From: Clostridiales bacterium | GTDB lineage: Bacteria; Bacillota; Clostridia; Saccharofermentanales; UBA5734 | Direction of reading: 5' to 3' | DNA length: 7,001 bases | Assembly (NCBI GenBank): GCA_003451915.1 | Contig: DMJC01000065.1 | Location: 1 to 7,001, forward strand | Shown: in pieces, positions 5,711-7,001 of the stretch | Numbering within the stretch: the first letter of the stretch is position 1 | Layout: every line of letters starts with the position of its first letter | Program-made: the position numbers and the translations under genes | Notes under the pieces: generated by a model | Told to the model about the DNA's origin: nothing | What the model saw: only the letters and a program-made list of their open reading frames with translations | Database searches by the model: none

Positions 5711-5806
5711 CAAGTAACAAGGAACAAGGGACAAGTAACGAGTAACAAGTAACGAGTGCCCGTCACTCTTCACCTTTCACTCTTCACCTTTCACCCTTGT
5801 TACTTG
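5711..5806. repeat. Right heptamer array, two arms facing each other
   Basis: The plus-strand arm (5711-5757) has about seven 7-bp units: CAAGTAA three times, CAAGGAA, CAAGGGA, CGAGTAA and a decayed CGAGTGC. The minus-strand arm, read from 5806 down to 5758, has seven units: CAAGTAA, CAAGGGT, then alternating GAAAGGT and GAAGAGT, ending GACGGGC. The arms meet at a small hairpin, GAGTG (5754-5758) with CACTC (5764-5768). Their outer ends, CAAGTAACAAGG (5711-5722) and its complement (5795-5806), form a 12-bp inverted repeat. The array lies between convergent genes and might slow transcription from both sides, but there is no good U-run. The last codons of the AraC gene are written in it. Confidence 0.88.
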
Positions 5807-6478
5807 TTTCAGGCTTTCCTCCCGGCTCAGAATGCGCTGCACCGCGTGGCTGGACTGCACTGTCACTTCAAGACGCTGTCCGGCTATCCGATTGCGGTAA
5901 TCAGCGGGCGTGCAGCCCAGATGGCGTTGGAAAACTTTAGCGAGATAGCGACTGTCTGAGAATCCACTGGCCAGGCTGATGTCTGTCAGGTTCATGGCGG
6001 TGCGTTCGACGAGCGAGCGGGCTTCGTCAAAGCGCCGCTGACTGACATAATCCTGAAAAGTCAGGCCGAGATGATCTTTGAATAAATGCGACAGGTAAGT
6101 CATGCTCAAGTTTTCCCGGGCAGCGATGTCTGAGAGCAGGATTTTGTCGGTAAAGTGATGTTCAATATCGTCAAGAATGCGGTTCAGTCGGTCGGAAAGG
6201 GTGGCTTTCGATGCTTTTTCACTTTCACTGAGCAGCCGCCAGGCAAGCCGGGTGACCAGACTGTGCAATAAACTGTTCAGGTTGGCGTAGGCCAGTAATT
6301 CATAGTGATCGCCATTCTGAAAATAATGGCTGGCTAGATCGAGCAATTGCCGACGGATGGTGACCGTTGCTTCCGGAGTTGTTTGCCGGCTGATATCAAT
6401 GGCCATGAACTCGATATTGCGTATTTTTGGGTAATAGCGCGCGCAAAAACGTGGTGAAAATTGTAGTGACAATATCAA
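5777..6478 (-). CDS. AraC-family regulator, C-terminal DNA-binding part (frameshifted)
   Basis: This frame carries the linker and the complete double helix-turn-helix of an AraC/XylS-type transcription factor. Counting from the TTG at 6478, the first HTH is about 115-136 (SDIAARENLSMTYLSHLFKD) and the second about 165-187. The family signature is present as SDSRYLAKVFQRHLGCTPAD (175-194 area), followed by YRNR. The N-terminal start QFSPRF is the usual junction between the cupin and helical parts, so this is not a natural beginning. No ribosome binding site precedes the TTG, which overlaps the upstream stop TGA. The upstream frame (to 6717) supplies the missing sensor domain, and one base restored near 6492-6495 would rejoin them into about 313 residues, a usual AraC length. 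An extra tail of roughly 35 residues follows the HTH, and its last nine or so (QVTRVKGEE) are encoded by heptamer repeats. Confidence 0.85.
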   Translation of the reverse strand: MILSLQFSPRFCARYYPKIRNIEFMAIDISRQTTPEATVTIRRQLLDLASHYFQNGDHYELLAYANLNSLLHSLVTRLAWRLLSESEKASKATLSDRLNRILDDIEHHFTDKILLSDIAARENLSMTYLSHLFKDHLGLTFQDYVSQRRFDEARSLVERTAMNLTDISLASGFSDSRYLAKVFQRHLGCTPADYRNRIAGQRLEVTVQSSHAVQRILSREESLKQVTRVKGEE

Positions 6479-6717
6479 GGCACGGCTGTTGTTTTGTGTG
6501 CGCAGTTCATGTGGCTGTTTGGGATTAAAAGAATCAAATCATTTTTTGAAAACAAATATGTCGTACGCTGGACGCTGACTTCAAGTTTACCCTGCAGCAG
6601 CAGACAGAGCTCAAAATCGTTGTGCATATGCAGGTTGCGATAGGCCAGGTCGACTAGAAAAACCTTGACATCAGCCAGATCGCTATGTTCGATCAACTCA
6701 TATTCGTTTCTGGGCAC
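6475..6717 (-). CDS. AraC-family regulator, N-terminal cupin part (frameshifted)
   Basis: This 80-residue frame is the ligand-sensing half of the same AraC-family regulator. HMHNDFELCLLLQGKLEV followed by a Tyr-Leu-Phe strand, NDLILLIPNSH, matches the cupin-type AraC sensor fold, with His residues before the Glu-Leu-Cys strand and the closing Pro-x-x-His. I start it at GTG 6717, not at the TTG at 6771: AGGAGGTGG lies correctly upstream of the GTG, and the TTG falls inside the -35 box of the promoter. It ends at TGA 6475-6477 after an out-of-frame tail (KTTAVP). A divergent PfkB kinase gene suggests the intact regulator sensed a sugar or nucleoside and controlled that operon. If the frameshift is genuine, this product has a sensor and no DNA-binding domain. 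Confidence 0.75.
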   Translation of the reverse strand: MPRNEYELIEHSDLADVKVFLVDLAYRNLHMHNDFELCLLLQGKLEVSVQRTTYLFSKNDLILLIPNSHMNCAHKTTAVP

Positions 6718-6724
6718 GGCTGAA

Positions 6725-6733
6725 CCACCTCCT
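6725..6733 (-). promoter_or_regulatory. Ribosome binding site fixing the AraC start at GTG 6717
   Basis: Minus-strand AGGAGGTGG is complementary to the end of 16S rRNA and lies 7 nt before GTG 6717. It excludes the longer TTG start at 6771. Confidence 0.75.
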
Positions 6734-6742
6734 GCGATTTTT

Positions 6743-6771
6743 ACTATACAGTAATCACCGGCCTCTGACAA
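6743..6771 (-). promoter_or_regulatory. Promoter of the AraC-family gene
   Basis: Minus-strand TTGTCA (6766-6771), a 17-bp spacer and TATAGT (6743-6748) each match 5 of 6 consensus bases. Transcription would begin near 6736 with a leader of about 19 nt consisting mostly of the ribosome binding site. Confidence 0.6.
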
Positions 6772-6807
6772 ATAGCAAATTAGTCGGTTGATTAAACCAA
6801 AACTGTC

Positions 6808-6837
6808 ATGGCAAATGGCATTTTTCTGGACTATGAT
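6808..6837 (+). promoter_or_regulatory. Activator-type promoter of the PfkB gene with direct repeat
   Basis: TATGAT (6832-6837) is a good -10 box. The hexamer 17 bp upstream, TGGCAA (6809-6814), is a poor -35 and is overlapped by a direct repeat of ATGGCA (6808-6813 and 6815-6820). A weak -35 covered by direct repeats is the usual arrangement at AraC-activated promoters, so this is a candidate site for the neighbouring regulator. A 5-bp inverted repeat GATGA/TCATC (6835-6839 with 6842-6846) spans the expected start point. The assignment is an inference from position and spacing. Confidence 0.4.
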
Positions 6838-6866
6838 GAAATCATCTAGCTAATGAGGTGGTTTTG

Positions 6867-7001
6867 ATGGAAAGAAGCGGTATTGCCTTAGCCGGCAATT
6901 TGATCCTCGATTATTATAAAGAGATCGATGTTTATCCAGCTCATTCGACCCTGGCAACCATCCGCCAGATCAGCCGTGAAACTGGCGGCCTGGTCTGTAA
7001 C
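6867..7001 (+). CDS. PfkB-family sugar/nucleoside kinase, N-terminus only
   Basis: Only the first 45 codons are in the window. The opening strand GIALAGNLILDYYKEIDVYP (5-24) and the later TGGLVCN (39-45) fit the N-terminus of PfkB/ribokinase-type carbohydrate kinases. In that family a glycine-asparagine-(x)n-aspartate motif is followed by a GG-x-x-x-N motif that contacts the sugar. These enzymes phosphorylate sugars, nucleosides or related alcohols with ATP in the cytoplasm; the substrate cannot be told from this part. GAGGTGG (6855-6861) precedes the ATG by 5 nt. The gene is divergent from the frameshifted AraC gene, a common pairing for a catabolic operon and its regulator, and is probably the first gene of a longer operon beyond the window. 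Confidence 0.8.
   Translation, partial: MERSGIALAGNLILDYYKEIDVYPAHSTLATIRQISRETGGLVCN

Larger units (their letters stand above)
3684..5806. other. AT-rich two-gene islet bounded by heptamer arrays
   Basis: The stretch between the two arrays is visibly AT-rich and its genes use AT-ending codons freely, unlike the sanA, DUF4153 and AraC genes around it. A 19-bp perfect direct repeat (3684-3702 and 5711-5729) brackets the pair of genes at a spacing of 2027 bp, and a 12-bp core is also present inverted at 5795-5806. Composition shift plus bracketing repeats suggests DNA acquired or swapped as a unit, possibly by recombination between scattered copies of the repeat. No transposase, integrase or clear target-site duplication is visible, so it is called an islet and not a named element. 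Confidence 0.45.

Noticed and set aside
5555..5959. Short frames on both strands across the right repeat array
   Set aside because: They are produced by the low-complexity heptamers or are shadows of the lipoprotein and AraC genes; none has a ribosome binding site or domain.
6475..6510. Programmed -1 frameshift joining the two AraC frames
   Set aside because: No X XXY YYZ slippery heptamer is in the right phase and no clear stimulatory stem follows. A missing base in the A-run explains the split more simply.
6718..6771. TTG start at 6771 for the AraC-family gene
   Set aside because: The TTG is part of the -35 box and AGGAGGTGG lies downstream of it, pointing to GTG 6717.

Overview
The window reads as chromosomal DNA of a bacterium with strong AGGAGG-type ribosome binding sites, sigma-A/sigma-70 style promoters and lipoprotein-type exported proteins. 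A Bacillota-like (clostridial) host is my best guess, but nothing here fixes the taxon. Two base compositions are present. The backbone genes are about half G+C (31 of 60 bases G/C in 2461-2520, counted by hand). The two-gene stretch at about 3900-5700 is clearly AT-rich (21 of 60 in 4021-4080).

Layout from left to right. (1) The 3' part of an unrecognised, probably exported protein (+, ends 829) runs tail to tail, 8 bp apart, into a 599-residue DUF4153 polytopic membrane protein (-, 838-2637). (2) A compact divergent promoter region (2688-2740), with overlapping -35 boxes, appears to drive the DUF4153 gene leftward and a 38-codon small ORF (2766-2882) rightward. (3) A SanA/YdcF-type (DUF218) membrane-anchored protein lies on the minus strand (2917-3630). 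(4) An AT-rich islet follows, made of a Tyr-rich secreted protein (3997-4617) and a putative lipoprotein (4654-5697). They are probably co-transcribed from a promoter near 3893-3922. (5) Next is an AraC-family regulator on the minus strand, split by a one-base frameshift (5777-6717). (6) The window ends in the first 45 codons of a PfkB-family sugar or nucleoside kinase (+, from 6867), divergent from the AraC gene.

The most distinctive structure is the pair of heptanucleotide tandem arrays bracketing the AT-rich islet. The left one has eleven 7-bp units (3684-3760). The right one (5711-5806) has two arms of about seven units each, facing each other. Left and right share a perfect 19-bp direct repeat, and a 12-bp core of it also occurs inverted at 5795-5806. 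The right array supplies the last codons of the AraC gene, and the left array touches the putative sanA promoter. I infer that the islet was acquired, or at least is bounded by these repeats, but I see no transposase or integrase in the window.

The AraC/PfkB pair looks like the edge of a sugar-utilisation locus in which the regulator controls the divergent kinase operon; the frameshift would disable it if real. The secreted protein and lipoprotein look like a small cell-surface module of unknown function. I found no tRNA, rRNA, CRISPR array or convincing intrinsic terminator.
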